From: Eremophila alpestris peregrina
Taxonomy: Eukaryota > Chordata > Aves > Passeriformes > Alaudidae
Assembly: GCA_009792885.1 (NCBI GenBank)
Contig: WMCF01000003.1
Coordinates: forward strand, 13,857,974-13,921,973
DNA length: 64,000 bases
Reading direction: 5' to 3'
A program made the position numbers and the translations under genes. How positions within the stretch are numbered: position 1 is the stretch's first letter; every line of letters begins with the position of its first letter. The notes beneath the pieces are model-generated. The model was not told the DNA's origin, searched no databases, and worked only from the letters and a program-made list of their open reading frames with translations. Shown here in pieces: positions 37,801-48,600 of this stretch.

Positions 37801-40800
37801 TTTTAAAAAATAACATGTTAAGCTCAATGTGCCAGCCAAATTCTGGAAAGAAACAATTATACTGGCCAGAGCACAATATATGTGATTACCTGCCCAGGGG
37901 CAGAGACGTCCCTAATTCAGACTGACACAATCCAAAGGGGTTGTAGCTAATGCTCCTCTGAAAAGGAAATGGGAAATAAACAGCCTAATGCCACAAATGG
38001 AAAAGGCAAATCAGACTACTCTTTTTTTTTCTAGATACTCCTAAAAATTACAGATATTAAACTGAAACATTAAAAAAAAAATCACCCTACCTCAGTGTTT
38101 TCCATTTGTTCCAATTAATTCAGGCAATAGCAGAAGCAAATGTATTTTAACCCCTTTTATGACTGACTTTTTTGCTTGTTCTTTGCTATCAAAGAAATTA
38201 TCCAGTTGTGCCATACAAAATATAGGTACAACAAAAGTAAGGCTTCCTGGGGTCTGGAAACATGTCAAGTGACACAAGGTTTGCGGACAATGATACAAGA
38301 GGTTACACGACAAGCAAGATCGCTTTGTACTGTATCAGTCTCCTGGAAGAAATTAGTGAATTTTTGTGTGGAATTGCTTTGAAAGACAAGAAAGTAAGTC
38401 AAAGTAAGTCAAAGGTGGTAGAAAAAAGCAGACTAAAAATAGTCTGTGTCTCCAAACAACTACAGGCTTTTTTCCCCCCTCCCAAGAGAACTGGCAGAAC
38501 AGAAGGAAGGACTGTATTTGCCAGGATGCCAGACTATTCATGATGGAAAGGAATGTCAATTACAGCACTGAATGTCATAACTAATAAACCATTTTAAAAG
38601 GCAGCAGTCCACAGCAATCTCCCAGCAATTGCCAATGACAGCAGGACCATGAGCAGAGAATAAAACAATTAGAGCTCTCCCTGCCATCACCATTTCAGCT
38701 TCACTACTGCTTTTGTCACTACCATAATTGCCATTTGCATTGTCTGGCTAAACTCATGCCTTACCATGAGAGGTTACACAATTTCTTATTCAGCCAGCCT
38801 TCCAGTCCAGGATATTTTCCTTATTGCTATTTCTATGGAAGCTGGCTGACTACAAGGCACCAGTTCTTCTCCGTGCTTCCAGCTGCTAAATCTAATTTAA
38901 AGATGCTAAAAATAAAAAAGGCTTACATGCAACAGGACTGTTCAGAAAACAAGAGGCTGTATTTCCTGCAGGGAGAGCATTTAATCAGCAGTGAGATGAA
39001 GGAAGGTACAATACAATAATTGTTTCACTAGATTTCTGCCATTTGCAGCTTTCAAGCAGTACCTACCCCACTATCAAAACATTTTGACAACTCTTTCCTT
39101 GTTGGATATTGAGAGAGCAAGTATAGGAAACATAACATGGAGAAATCCCAAGTCTTTGGGCATCCAGTTTAGCTATGCCCCAGTGACCACCCATACTGGA
39201 CACCCAAGACTCTTTAGAGTAATTTACAAATTCTGTGATGGGCCAGTTGGGTGCAGGGATCAAAAACAAGTACAACAGGAAAATAAAACATTACTTTTGT
39301 AATACGGAAATTTTTCCTGTATATAAATATATATGTATATAAAATCCTTTTTTTTTTCTTCACAAAGCACTTGACATTGATATTCCCACTCATATACATC
39401 TCCTATATGATCTCAGAGTCTCAACTAAATCTCAAAAAGAAGTGTTTTGTAGCCCATATTAGGAAATAGGATTACAGGCTCTTCTCCATGAAGATGAAGG
39501 AGCAGAGAGACAGCAAGTGTGGGAACCTCAAAATCCTGCTCAGAGAAAGGAGCCCCTGCTGCAAACCCTCCCCAGAAAACGAGACCATATGCCAAAGTTG
39601 ATAATATGGATTTTATTTACCTATGAATGTGAGGTGGAAAGAGATAGAAAAGGGATGGGGGTATTGGAGAGATCAAGTAGAAAATAGTCACCACCTGTGG
39701 ATCCAGTGATATTGTTGGTCCTTCTTCACCCTGGGCTTCTCAGTGGTGGGGGTCCCAAGGTCATTCAAACCTTTCACTATTTCTACATCCTAGCAAACAA
39801 AGGAATTAATGCTCATTGACTACACAGTTCTCTTATTCTGTTGGCTAAATTATTTCTTTACTCTAAGGCTAATAAGTCCACGTGCTTATTTTTTCTGTTC
39901 TTTTGACCTGGTGGGCTGGTTGCAATCTTCCCCTGCCAGAATTACCTTTTAGGGAATCTGAGCTGATTTCAGCACAGTTGCCAAGTTGGCTTTCATTGTG
40001 GCTTGTAAGTCCGGCATTATTTGTGTCCATTACCAGTGACAGATTCTTCTCCCCAAGCTTTCTTAACATGCCCCTAGGTCTGAGATAACATCTGGACAAT
40101 AGTATCCCCTTTATCTTATCTCAAGTTCCCATTGTGGTGGCTTCTCTTACAGGCAAAGCTCCATTTATCCAGCTGTGGTGGTTTGGGTAGGAACAAGTGC
40201 AGGAGACCAGAGGGAAAATGAGATAAAAGGCATTTATAAACTGGCATTTGGTTCATACACTGGTCTGGCCACACCCTGCACCTGATCAGCACAGCCTGTC
40301 CCACCTTCTCATTAAACTCCATTTCCAACTCTTCTCATGGGTGAGGGGCTCTCTCCTCCATAGAGCAAACAGAAATCCAAGTGCCGTAACTGGGGAAAGA
40401 CCATGGGACATCAGGGCTGATGCATCAGGATGGCAACACCTGGAGAGATAGAGCAAGCATTTGTGTGGGTGTGTGTCAGTGTGTGATCACAACTAGACAT
40501 CAAGCCACACCAGCCAGCAAGTAGGAGACTCTCAGGAGGCAAGTGCTGGTGTGGCCATAGGTGTGATCCAGGCAATAACCAGAGACAACTCAGGATATTC
40601 TGAAAGCTGGCCAGCAGAGGACCAGGAGCTCCTACCTAGCTACTGGAGAGAGACATCTACATCTGTGTGTCTGTGTGCGAGGCAACTAGGAGACAAGAGG
40701 ATCCCAGGCCAGCTACTGGGTAGACTGGGAGTCTAGGACCAGCTGCTATCTGGTCCTAATCTAATCTATCACAGAGTGATTCATATTGGCTTATAAATCT

Positions 40801-43800
40801 GTATACTTACATATTTTATACTATTGGGCGTCCATCCTGAGCAGCCAGAGAAGGGAAGAGGACGAGGCCATTGATACCCCTCGTGCCTGCCTGAATGCTG
40901 CATTTTCTTTCTGTGTCAGTCTGTGTGGCTGCTCATGGATGACAGGTATAGATGTATTGTGTGCACATGTGCCTCTTGGGAATGCGTGCTCAGCCTTGCT
41001 ATTGCTCATTCTGAGGACAGAATTCTGAGGAGCTGCAGCAGGAACACCTCTACAGGCCTACAGGATTCAGCAGCACTGCCAGCACCTTTCATGGAGATGT
41101 ATACAATTTCCTAGATCTTGAAAAATGTTACTAAGTGGCAAACTTACTTTTTCCAACATCACACAAATAAGAAATTAAATATTAACAGAATAGAATAAAA
41201 CCTTTATTTAAGAGCTCACAATGCCTGCCTAACAGCAAGCCAATAAATGAAATCTGTAACAGAACTAACACTGTTTAGAATTCTTGCTAAGTGCGTGGGC
41301 TCATTCATGCCTGAAATACTAACTTACTGCCCGTAACATCAATACAAAACCGTGTATCTAGATCTTCACTGAAGTTCAAAACAGTCAAGTGATACACACC
41401 AGCAGGCGTTTCAGCAACTGTAACTCACAACAAAAAGCAAAACATGACATCCAGTCACTTAGTTAAAGAGCTATGGTTCAAAGCTCTCATTAAAGTGTTC
41501 ACATGGGGAGTACAGACAGTAAAATGATTGGTATGAATCAGTTTCTCCCTAAATAGTAGCAGTCTGGAACTTCCTCATGAGGGGAGGCAGAGAGGCAGGC
41601 ACTCTGTGTGATCATCAGCGACAGAATCTGAGGGAATGGCCTGAAGCTGTGTCTGGGAAGGTGTAGGTTGGATACCAGGAAAAGGTTCTTCATCCAGAAG
41701 ATGGCTGGGAACTGGAACAGGCTCCCCAGGGAAATGGACACAGGAGCAGAGTTCAAGAAGCATTTGAACAATACTCTCAGGCACATGGTGTAATTATTGG
41801 GGCTGTCATGTGTAGGACCAGGAGTCAGACTCGATGATCCTTGTGGGTCCCTTCCAACTCAGGATATTCTGTGATTCTAGGATAAATGGGGATCAGTTTA
41901 ACATCCTTGATACACATGATCTTTAGAGACATTGGTTAACCCCCAAGAGTATCTGAGGAACTCTTCATCACACAGTATCCCCACAGTTGACATGCGCATT
42001 TCAGGTATAAATCATTGCATCTTCTCACACTTCCAGGCCAGGTAAAGGGCTGTTTTCCCAAAGCCTCTCATTTAAAAGGCAGCAGCAAAGCTACCTGAAG
42101 GGCCCCTCAGCCAAAGCCAGACAAGGCGCCTCTGCTGAAGCCCGGGGAGAAGAGAGGTCTCCATGGCAACAGGGGCCCCAGCACTCTCACAACCTCTCTT
42201 CTTCATCCTTTCCTCAAACTCAATTTTTCTTCCAAAGAAAATTGCCTAGTAGTTCAACTGAACACACATAAAAAACCAAAAGCATAACATCTATTCCTGG
42301 CAGACTTTACCAGGGTGCATCCTGAACTGAGCTTAACTACTGCACAGTGCGTGACTCCTGAGGCTTAGAACCACCCATACAAAACCACAGGGGAAAATTA
42401 TCACTACAATGTTATTATACTGCAATATGTTACTACTATGCAGTTATTATTACATGGAACCACCACTCATATCATCATTGGCCTGATGCTTCTTTTTAGA
42501 CTTGATTTTCAGTCACTTTTTGCTTTGCCAAGCTTTATTTCAGCTAATCAGCAACTATGGTAATCTATGCAAAGTGCCTGGTTTAGAAGATTTTATCTAA
42601 GACACTTCTTATAAGTGTGACCCCAGTGAAACAAAACATCATCATTCCCATCCCCAAACCTTTTTATTTCTTCCCCTCAGATGACTCTACCCTTTTTGTG
42701 GGCACAGCTACAAATTTTGGCTGTAGCTCTTGCAGACATGACCCTCATTCTTTAAAAACTCTTTTAGTCTAGCCTTGAGTCATATATCTGCAGTATTTTT
42801 TACTGCAAGATTTCCTGCTCCATTCTTCACAGAAGATGCCTATGGCAAGCTTTACTAGTAGCTATTCAAAGATAGAGATTTATTCCTTATGCCAACATAC
42901 ATTTGCCTTTACAGACATTTTACCCAGGCTGCCTTATTTCAGGTTTGTACCCCATAAGGGACCTTTAAAAATTAGGTGCTGCAACAATACTGCTTTACAT
43001 CTCTCTGCACAGATAGCAAGACAAGGAGAAGAAGATCAGTTTCAGGGGCAGAGAGAGACTGGGAAGTCCTCATGAAAAGGGGCAAGCCTGTCCTGCAGGA
43101 CACTGGGAAGGCAGCAAAGGTTCACTTTGCACTATGATTTCGGATACCTCTCTCAAAGCACATAATTTTTTCTTTCAAAGTGTGGCTAGGAGCCAGGAGA
43201 TAACCAGTCTAACCCATGGCTTTCCAAAAAGTGCTAAAAGCACTGAAATAGAGTTGAAACTAGGAGAGCATCCTCAGACTTTCCAGGTAAATTTCCTTCT
43301 GTACAGGTCAGATTTAGGAAGACAAAAGAGCAAGTAACATAGAGCCTAGTCCCCAAACCTCAAATAAGACACTGATCTAAAAGGTCTGGGAAAGTTTCCT
43401 GGATTTGAGATTATGTGGGATACAGTTAGTAAAAAATGCATATAAAGCAAGATGCATATTCAATTAGGGAGCAGACACTGGCACTGAGGACATATCTTTC
43501 TCATTATAATTTGCATCAATTTTGTGCATGTGGATTTTTTCTTAAATGACTGACAATAATTATTTTTTTAAACAACAAATTCAGTTTTATTTAACATGAA
43601 AATTGTGAACATATTCAAATAGCCTCAGGAACAAACACTGATTCTCAGACCTTGGAAATATGGAAAGAACAGAAACCACAAACCATGGAAAGGGGAAATT
43701 TAAGTTAGATAACTGGAAGAATAAACTGTGAGGGTGGTGAGGCACTGAAGCAGGTTGCCCAGGGAAGTTGTGGATGCCCCGTCTCTGGAAGTGTTCAAGG

Positions 43801-46800
43801 CCAAGTTGGATGGAGCATTGAGCATCCTGGTCTAATGAAAGGTATCCCTGCCCACGGCAGAGGGGTTAGAACGAGATGATCTTTAAGGTCCCTTCCAACC
43901 CAAATGCTTCCGTGATTCTATCCTACAGTTCTACAATGGGATATAATCTTACCTAAACCTGACATGACCTGAGCATTCAGTTACACCTGTCAGTAAAAGC
44001 ACAACTCATGAGCTCCTCCATTTATCTGCTGTGACTTATATGCAAGTAAGCGAACTGTGGGAAAGTCCATATTCAGAGTGAGAGAGCACACATCCTCAGC
44101 TGCCTCAAAACTGTTATTTCTGGTCTTTCTTTCCCTTCTCCTGAGAAGATGCTATTGTCCACTGCATTTCACCCCATCATTTTTATCTCCCTTTCAAGCT
44201 AAGCTCACTGTGCATACTGGTTCTAAGGGCTCTTTGGAGACCCTCATTTCCAAGATCTCATCCCACTACTCACACTCAACTGAAAGCAGTTGCAGCCACG
44301 TCCGGTGACCTCTCCCCACCAAAACTCACAAGAAATACACTCTCTTTCTCCTTTCAAAGCTGAAGTAGTAATTACGGTCTGCAGACTGATTCTTTCTAAT
44401 GGCAAGAGGAAATTACACCTTGCAAATCAGTATGGCTGTACTCCTATATTCACCGCAAAACTCATCTCAAGAATCTTACTTGATTAAAAAAAGCTATTAA
44501 AAATTCACTCACTTGGAAAAGGAGCCCTATGTCATCCCAAGCTTAAAACAAAGAAAAAAGGTTTGACTCTTCTTTGCCTTCAGCAGATATAATGAAGTAC
44601 TCAACACAGCACTGTTTTGTCATATCACAGTGAGAACACAAGAATTCATCCTAGTGTTTGAAGTCTTCCCACAGGTCTCAAATAGAGGTCTTAAATGGGT
44701 GAAAATAAAATCATAATATGCATCTTTCTCACAGCTGCCAACATTCTTCTGTGCAGCAGGTACCTAAATTAAATTCACAACACCAACTGTGATTCTTCCC
44801 TCTTGCAGGACCTGGACCTCTCCATGCTGTAGACTCCTGCTGATGTCAGACCCCTGTAATCATTATCAAGACTGAGTCATATAGGTTTGTTTCATTTCAA
44901 GCTGAAACTAAAAATAGTTTCTTCCTTTAAAAGGGTAATGCTATTTTATCAACAGCAAAATGCCTTGGACACACACTGATGGTGTGAAATACACAAGTTG
45001 CACATCCACCCAAACCAGAAAGGATTCAAACCCACACATCCTGTCCCTGAGGGACATGACCCCCATCTCAGGTTTTAGGGAGAAGGATAGTCTTATCCAC
45101 TTATCCAACCTGAAAGGTTGTGCCTCTGCCTAGAGGAACCTGGGCCTCACTAGAACAAAGAACTGCTATTCTGCAGCTTAACTGAGGGGCTCACCTGATG
45201 GAGAAAAGAGCTGGATGCCACTCACGCTCCAAGGACCATGGCAGAGAATAAATGATAACTTGATTAACAGCATTTGTGCAAGCATTAAGTGTGAGGTAAA
45301 TATCCAGTAGTTATCCCTTGGTGATGCAGAGATACTGTCCACCATGTGCACATGCAAAACTTGTGGCACATATGAGAGTTGAGCACACAGGCACCAAAGC
45401 CCTGAGACCTTCTGGAGATGTGGCTTTCTTTCCATTCAGTAAAGAAGAAACAGTAGTACATTCATTGGGTTGATAGGGGAAGACATTTTTTAAGACTCCA
45501 AAGTTTTCAGCTGTTATGATAGTGCATATCATAAATGTTTTAAATTAGCATTTCAGAGACACAGGGAGACTAGAAGTGAAGGCTGTCTCAAATAAATAGT
45601 TAAAATTGGTTTCCGTCACTGTAAATGCACGAGGCGCACTGCTAACATTTGTCATTGGACTACTGCATTTTCATCATTAAAAGAAATATTATCTCCTCCC
45701 CTGTTTAGCTCTTTGATAGGCCTAGAAAAGTTACTGATTTGAAAGTTTTATTAGCCTCCTAACCATCCAATCAGCAAATAAACCCCTTGTGACATGTTGA
45801 AATGTTTTCTCAGTCCGCCTCTTGAAAACCAATTGCAGGAATACCAAACTATAACTTACATTAGTCTTGCAAATTTTGTCACCTATGGTCTTTTTTGGTT
45901 GGTTAGCTGGTTGACTGGTTAGTTTTAAAAAACTCCTAGCTGCTGTAGGAATTATTATGTGATAATGTCTGTTTTCTTCTTCAAATAAATTTGGAGGATC
46001 CATGCTTATGAGACTAAATCTGAACATATGACTCAAATTTATTCTCTGTAAGGTTCGAAACTCAAATAATAAAGAATTAAAATTCTTTATTATTTTTTCT
46101 CATCAAGTCTTGTTATTTTAGGACACTGCTGGCTATTGTTTTGTGCCAGGTATTATCCAACATACAGAAAGAAAACAGTATCTAGGATGTTAATAGTTAG
46201 TATCCTTTCCCCATGCCACCTGCTAAACAGAAAAAAAGCAAGAACCATGAGGATTATCCCCACTGCACAGAGGAGTAATTGATGCCAAAAGACTCCGTGA
46301 TTTACAGTAATAACCAGTAAGTGCACTGTTTACTGGGACTCAACATTGTTCCATGGCTATGCTTACCATCTTCCTAGAAATTATTTAAGAGATATTAAAT
46401 ACTACCAAAAGGAGATAGATATTAGAATTTATTACCATGACCCCAAAAATGGGCTTTAGCATTACTCCAGATCAGGAAAATCCAAAACAAATCCTTGATA
46501 AAATGAGACAGTGACCATCAGCAAATTTCTGCTGAACTCCCCTAAGAAAGCTGGATGTTTTTTTTAGTCAAGCCCTGTGTGTAAAGCCTTGAATGATTGA
46601 GATAGTAGTGACATTTTACTGAAATCCAGTTTACTTATCTCCCAAACAGTGCTAACTTGACTCCCCATAAAGCTTATTTTGCCTTGGTTTTTTGTTTGGT
46701 TTTGTTTGGTTTGGTTTTTTTTTCCGCTAAGAAATGCACACATATTCCTGACAAAACAATTTGGTATAAGCATCAAGAAAGCAAATATACACAGATTCAT

Positions 46801-47587
46801 AAAATTATATAGCAATAGCTTACTACCACATATCTAATCTATGATGCCTACTGTAAGAGTAATAAGTAGGCAAGACTGGTTATACATTTTTACAGTATAA
46901 AGTAATTCTGAAGGATTTATCTTAAAAACTGCGGGACACAAATACCAAATCACTGCAGAGTGAAACAGAAATTCAGCAAAACTTGTTCAAAACACTCCAC
47001 CCTCTTTTTTATGTTAAAGAGGACAGATCCCATTGCAGCTGAAAATAAGCATGTCATCAACCCATTTAATCTTTGCCCGTTTAAATTCTGGTAGAGAAGC
47101 TTACTAAGTAATATATGCATCTAATGTACAAGTTTTTCATCCGTGAGGAATACATTTTATAACAACAGCTTTTTCACATCAAAACCCACAAGGAACTTGA
47201 AATCATACACCTGAGGACCAGAAATGCCGTAAGAAGAGTCACGAAGGCAGCCAGTGATGCCATTTACCTTTTGGTCTGCAGTCCCTGACAGCAAGAATAA
47301 AATAAAAATTAAAATTAAAAAAAAAAATCAACTCAGAACTCCAGCAACTCTCACTCACCCAGCAAAGAGCCCACGAAGATGACAACCTGCACGGTGGTGG
47401 TGAAGTGCCGGTAGCTCTGCTCCTCGCCGTGCCCCTCGCTCTCCAGGGCGCCCGCCTCGCTGGCATTCCCGCCCTGCCACACCGTCTGCCCGGCCGAGGC
47501 GTTCCCCATCTCCAGAGCTCCGGTGACAGCCTGGGACGGGACATGGTCGCTTTCATTCATCAACACCCAGCTTCTGTCGTACCCCAT
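15788..47587 (-). CDS. GPR176: GPR176, orphan class A G-protein-coupled receptor (three coding exons)
   Basis: GPR176 is an orphan rhodopsin-family receptor of the plasma membrane. In mammals it couples to Gz, lowers cAMP and sets the pace of the suprachiasmatic clock. Exons 47587-47359, 18029-17777 and 16895-15788 join in matching phases (1, then 2) to a 529-residue protein; the human protein is about 515. Visible features are an N-terminal ectodomain with N-X-S sequons at residues 11, 29 and 41, TM1 (TTTVQVVIFVGSLLG), and a DRY motif at residues 160-162 (AIALDRYYSVLYPLE). They also include the third-loop ALSASQKKKVIIAALRTPQN, TM7 with NPLLFLTVNKS in place of NPxxY, and a long cytoplasmic tail ending NNKVSIFPKVDS. 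Near-identity of the transmembrane core and tail to the human protein makes the call secure. Confidence 0.97.
16896..17776 (-). other. GPR176: GPR176 intron 2
   Basis: 881 bases of AT-rich sequence with no recognised repeat or exon. Confidence 0.8.
17777..18029 (-). CDS. GPR176: GPR176 exon 2 (TM1 end to DRY)
   Basis: The exon is 253 nt, phase 1 to 2. The acceptor is CTCGCAG before 18029 and the donor is GACAG|GTAATG. It encodes the end of TM1 through TM3. Markers are NRFIRNLACSGICASLVCVP, SPHCCWWIYTMLFCRIAKFL and SVTILSFPAIALDR; the Arg codon of DRY is split by the intron. Confidence 0.96.
19080..19560 (-). mobile_element. CR1 LINE 3' end with intact ORF2 C-terminus
   Basis: The minus-strand frame 19560-19171 reads as the end of the CR1 reverse-transcriptase ORF. 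Recognisable blocks are CSDRTRGNGFKLKKGRF, FYTVRVVRHWNRLL and DVFKARLNGTLSNLV, followed by about 90 bases of 3' UTR ending in the CR1 octamer-like tail (CTATGATTCTGTGAT on minus). It is 5'-truncated near 19560. The uninterrupted 129 codons suggest a relatively young copy. Confidence 0.93.
22005..22415 (-). mobile_element. CR1 LINE fragment, older copy
   Basis: Reverse-oriented CR1 3' sequence. The plus strand shows the typical order 'CACTCCCTGAACCCTGTCAG', 'GAGCCCGTTCCAGTGACCAA', 'CTCAGTGAAGAACCTCTTCC' and 'CTTCTCTTCTCCAAGCTGAA'. It is diverged and has no open reading frame. The edges are approximate. Confidence 0.85.
23760..23830 (-). mobile_element. CR1 LINE 3' terminal fragment
   Basis: About 70 bases matching the CR1 3' end in reverse orientation (CACAGAATCACAGACTAG, then GGCTGGAAGGGACCTCTG). 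Severely 5'-truncated, as is usual for CR1. Confidence 0.8.
28261..28366 (+). repeat. (GTTT)n microsatellite in two blocks
   Basis: GTTT repeats at about 28281-28301 and 28328-28352, separated by a G/T-rich spacer. The Asn/Lys/Thr-rich open frames on the minus strand here are artefacts of the repeat. Confidence 0.93.
30433..30745 (-). mobile_element. CR1 LINE fragment
   Basis: Reverse-oriented CR1 3' end. The plus strand reads CACAGAATGGTTGGAGTTGG, then GACCTCTGGAGATCATCCAG, and later CCCCTTGTCCTGTCACTGGG. Open frames here on both strands are repeat-derived and degenerate. Confidence 0.88.
32689..33928 (-). other. Two long abutting open frames, unrecognised
   Basis: The minus strand is open for 229 codons from 33928 to 33239, and a second frame of 186 codons starts at 33249 and runs to 32689, overlapping the first stop (ATGAAAACTGA). 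I recognise no domain. A 128-codon plus-strand frame overlaps the first. Codon content looks non-coding (runs such as KPTKPKTKPKTHKQK). It could be chance, a decayed element or a lineage-specific transcript. Confidence 0.2.
39590..41110. mobile_element. Suspected LTR-retrotransposon (ERV-like) remnant
   Basis: A block of different composition inside GPR176 intron 1. A TGTGGTGGTTTGGGTA start at 40174 resembles avian LTR 5' ends. CTACTGGAGAGAG- and CTACTGGGTAGACTG-type repeats follow, and an ATCACA end at about 40773 would give a solo LTR near 600 bases. No target-site duplication was found, and no gag, pol or env frame is present. The outer limits are guesses. Confidence 0.35.
41560..41885 (+). 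mobile_element. CR1 LINE fragment, sense on plus
   Basis: Plus-oriented CR1 3' end: AACTGGAACAGGCTCCCCAG, GACTCGATGATCCTTGTGGG, TCCCTTCCAACTCAGGATAT and the tail TTCTGTGATTCTAGG. The 5' edge is approximate. Confidence 0.88.
42157..42170 (+). promoter_or_regulatory. Exact RFX X-box match in GPR176 intron 1
   Basis: GTCTCCATGGCAAC matches all 14 positions of the X-box consensus GYYNCCATRGNAAC. It lies in a small GC-rich patch (about 42090-42180) of an otherwise AT-rich intron. Function is inferred from the motif only. Confidence 0.5.
43715..43925 (+). mobile_element. CR1 LINE fragment, sense on plus
   Basis: Plus-oriented CR1 3' end: GGTGAGGCACTGAAGCAGGT, GCCCAGGGAAGTTGTGGATG, GGTCCCTTCCAACCCAAATG and the tail GTGATTCTATCC. 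About 210 bases, 5'-truncated. Confidence 0.88.
46064..46095. repeat. Perfect inverted repeat, 15-bp arms with 2-nt spacer
   Basis: AAATAATAAAGAATT, then AA, then AATTCTTTATTATTT. AT-rich, it can form a hairpin or cruciform. Confidence 0.9.
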
Positions 47588-48600
47588 GGCGAAGTTCCCG
47601 CCTTCCTTGCTGCCACACAGGTTGTCCAGCCGTTGCCTTTAGTGAATGAATGTGGCCCACAGGCAAAAAGCCACTTCTGAGGATAAAGGCCGGTCTCTGC
47701 CTCTCGGAGGCATCTTCACCACATTGCTGTGTCCCGAGAAGCAGGGCTGGCTGTTCGCGTTTCCACCGTATAAGTCATGACAGCCAGTAAACAAAAGCAG
47801 AAAACAGGACAAGCTTCTCCTCCCGATCAGCTGTCCCATAGTTTTTGCTTCACACCGCCACAGGTCTCCTCAGCATGTTTTGCCGCAATAAGCGAGAGGG
47901 AAGGAATCACGGTCCCCAGCATCACACCCCGCACCGCGGCTCATCTTCCCACCGCTGCCGAGGGTCGAGGCGCACACGCTCGCACGGCCACGGGCTCACT
48001 GCTCAGCAAAACCCGCCTGCAAAGGTGGGGGGCCACTAACTCTGTTCCCTCACGCCACTCTCAGCGTTGGCTCTGGCTGTGCTCACAGCCCTGAGAGAGG
48101 AAAAGCATGGCTTTCCCCGTGGCACATCTGCTCCCGCTCTCTCCTCTGCTGCTGCCCGCTCCGCCCGTGGTGAGACACGGCTCCCTCCCGGCTATGCGCG
48201 GCGCTGGACGCCGGGAAGACCCTTCCACAGCGTCCAGAGAGGCCAGCGACTGCTCAGTGGCTGCCCCTGCGCTCCCGCTGTTTCTCGGGGAAGATGAACT
48301 GGAGCTGGAATCGCAAGGCTGGGGGGCGCTCGAGCGAGCCGAGGCGGCTCCGTACGATCCCTGCGCGCCCCGCACTGAACGCGGCTGGCAGCGACACCCC
48401 GGCTCCTTCGTGCTCCGCTTCCCGGCGCGGGCTCCGGGCCGCCGCGGCCCCGCACTGCCGAACCCCGCGGCGATGCCGGGCCGGGCCGGGGCAGGAGCCG
48501 CCGCCTCGCCGCGCTCCTGAGGGCGGGCGCGCCGCCATCACGGAACCGCGGCCGCGGTGCCGCCATTTCGCTCGGGGGCTGTGGGAGCCGCCAGGCCCGT
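47340..48600 (-). promoter_or_regulatory. GPR176: CpG-rich GPR176 promoter region
   Basis: GC- and CpG-dense sequence covering GPR176 exon 1 and about 1 kb upstream. The start site is not visible. If the 5' UTR reaches past 47710, it would contain a three-codon ATG-TGG-TGA uORF and a 25-codon uORF ending 51 bases before the GPR176 start. Long open frames on both strands in 48100-48566 reflect base composition. Confidence 0.7.
47359..47587 (-). CDS. GPR176: GPR176 exon 1 coding part
   Basis: The exon is 76 codons plus one base. The start ATG at 47587-47585 gives MGYDRSWVLMNES, similar to the human start MGHNGSW. The donor is CTGG|GTGAGT. It encodes the glycosylatable N-terminus and the first half of TM1. 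The ectodomain looks about 19 residues longer than my recollection of human. An overlapping second open frame here is a shadow. Confidence 0.93.

Larger units (their letters stand above)
18030..47358 (-). other. GPR176: GPR176 intron 1 (29.3 kb)
   Basis: A very long first intron, AT-rich, holding six recognisable CR1 fragments, a suspected LTR-element region, GTTT microsatellites and a 15-bp-arm palindrome. It also holds an exact RFX X-box match and a pair of long unassigned open frames at 32689-33928. I found no RNA gene or coding exon that I could identify. Confidence 0.8.

Noticed and set aside
48107..48566. Several 100-137 codon open frames on both strands
   Set aside because: CpG-island composition with few stop codons; no conserved motif and they overlap each other in different frames.
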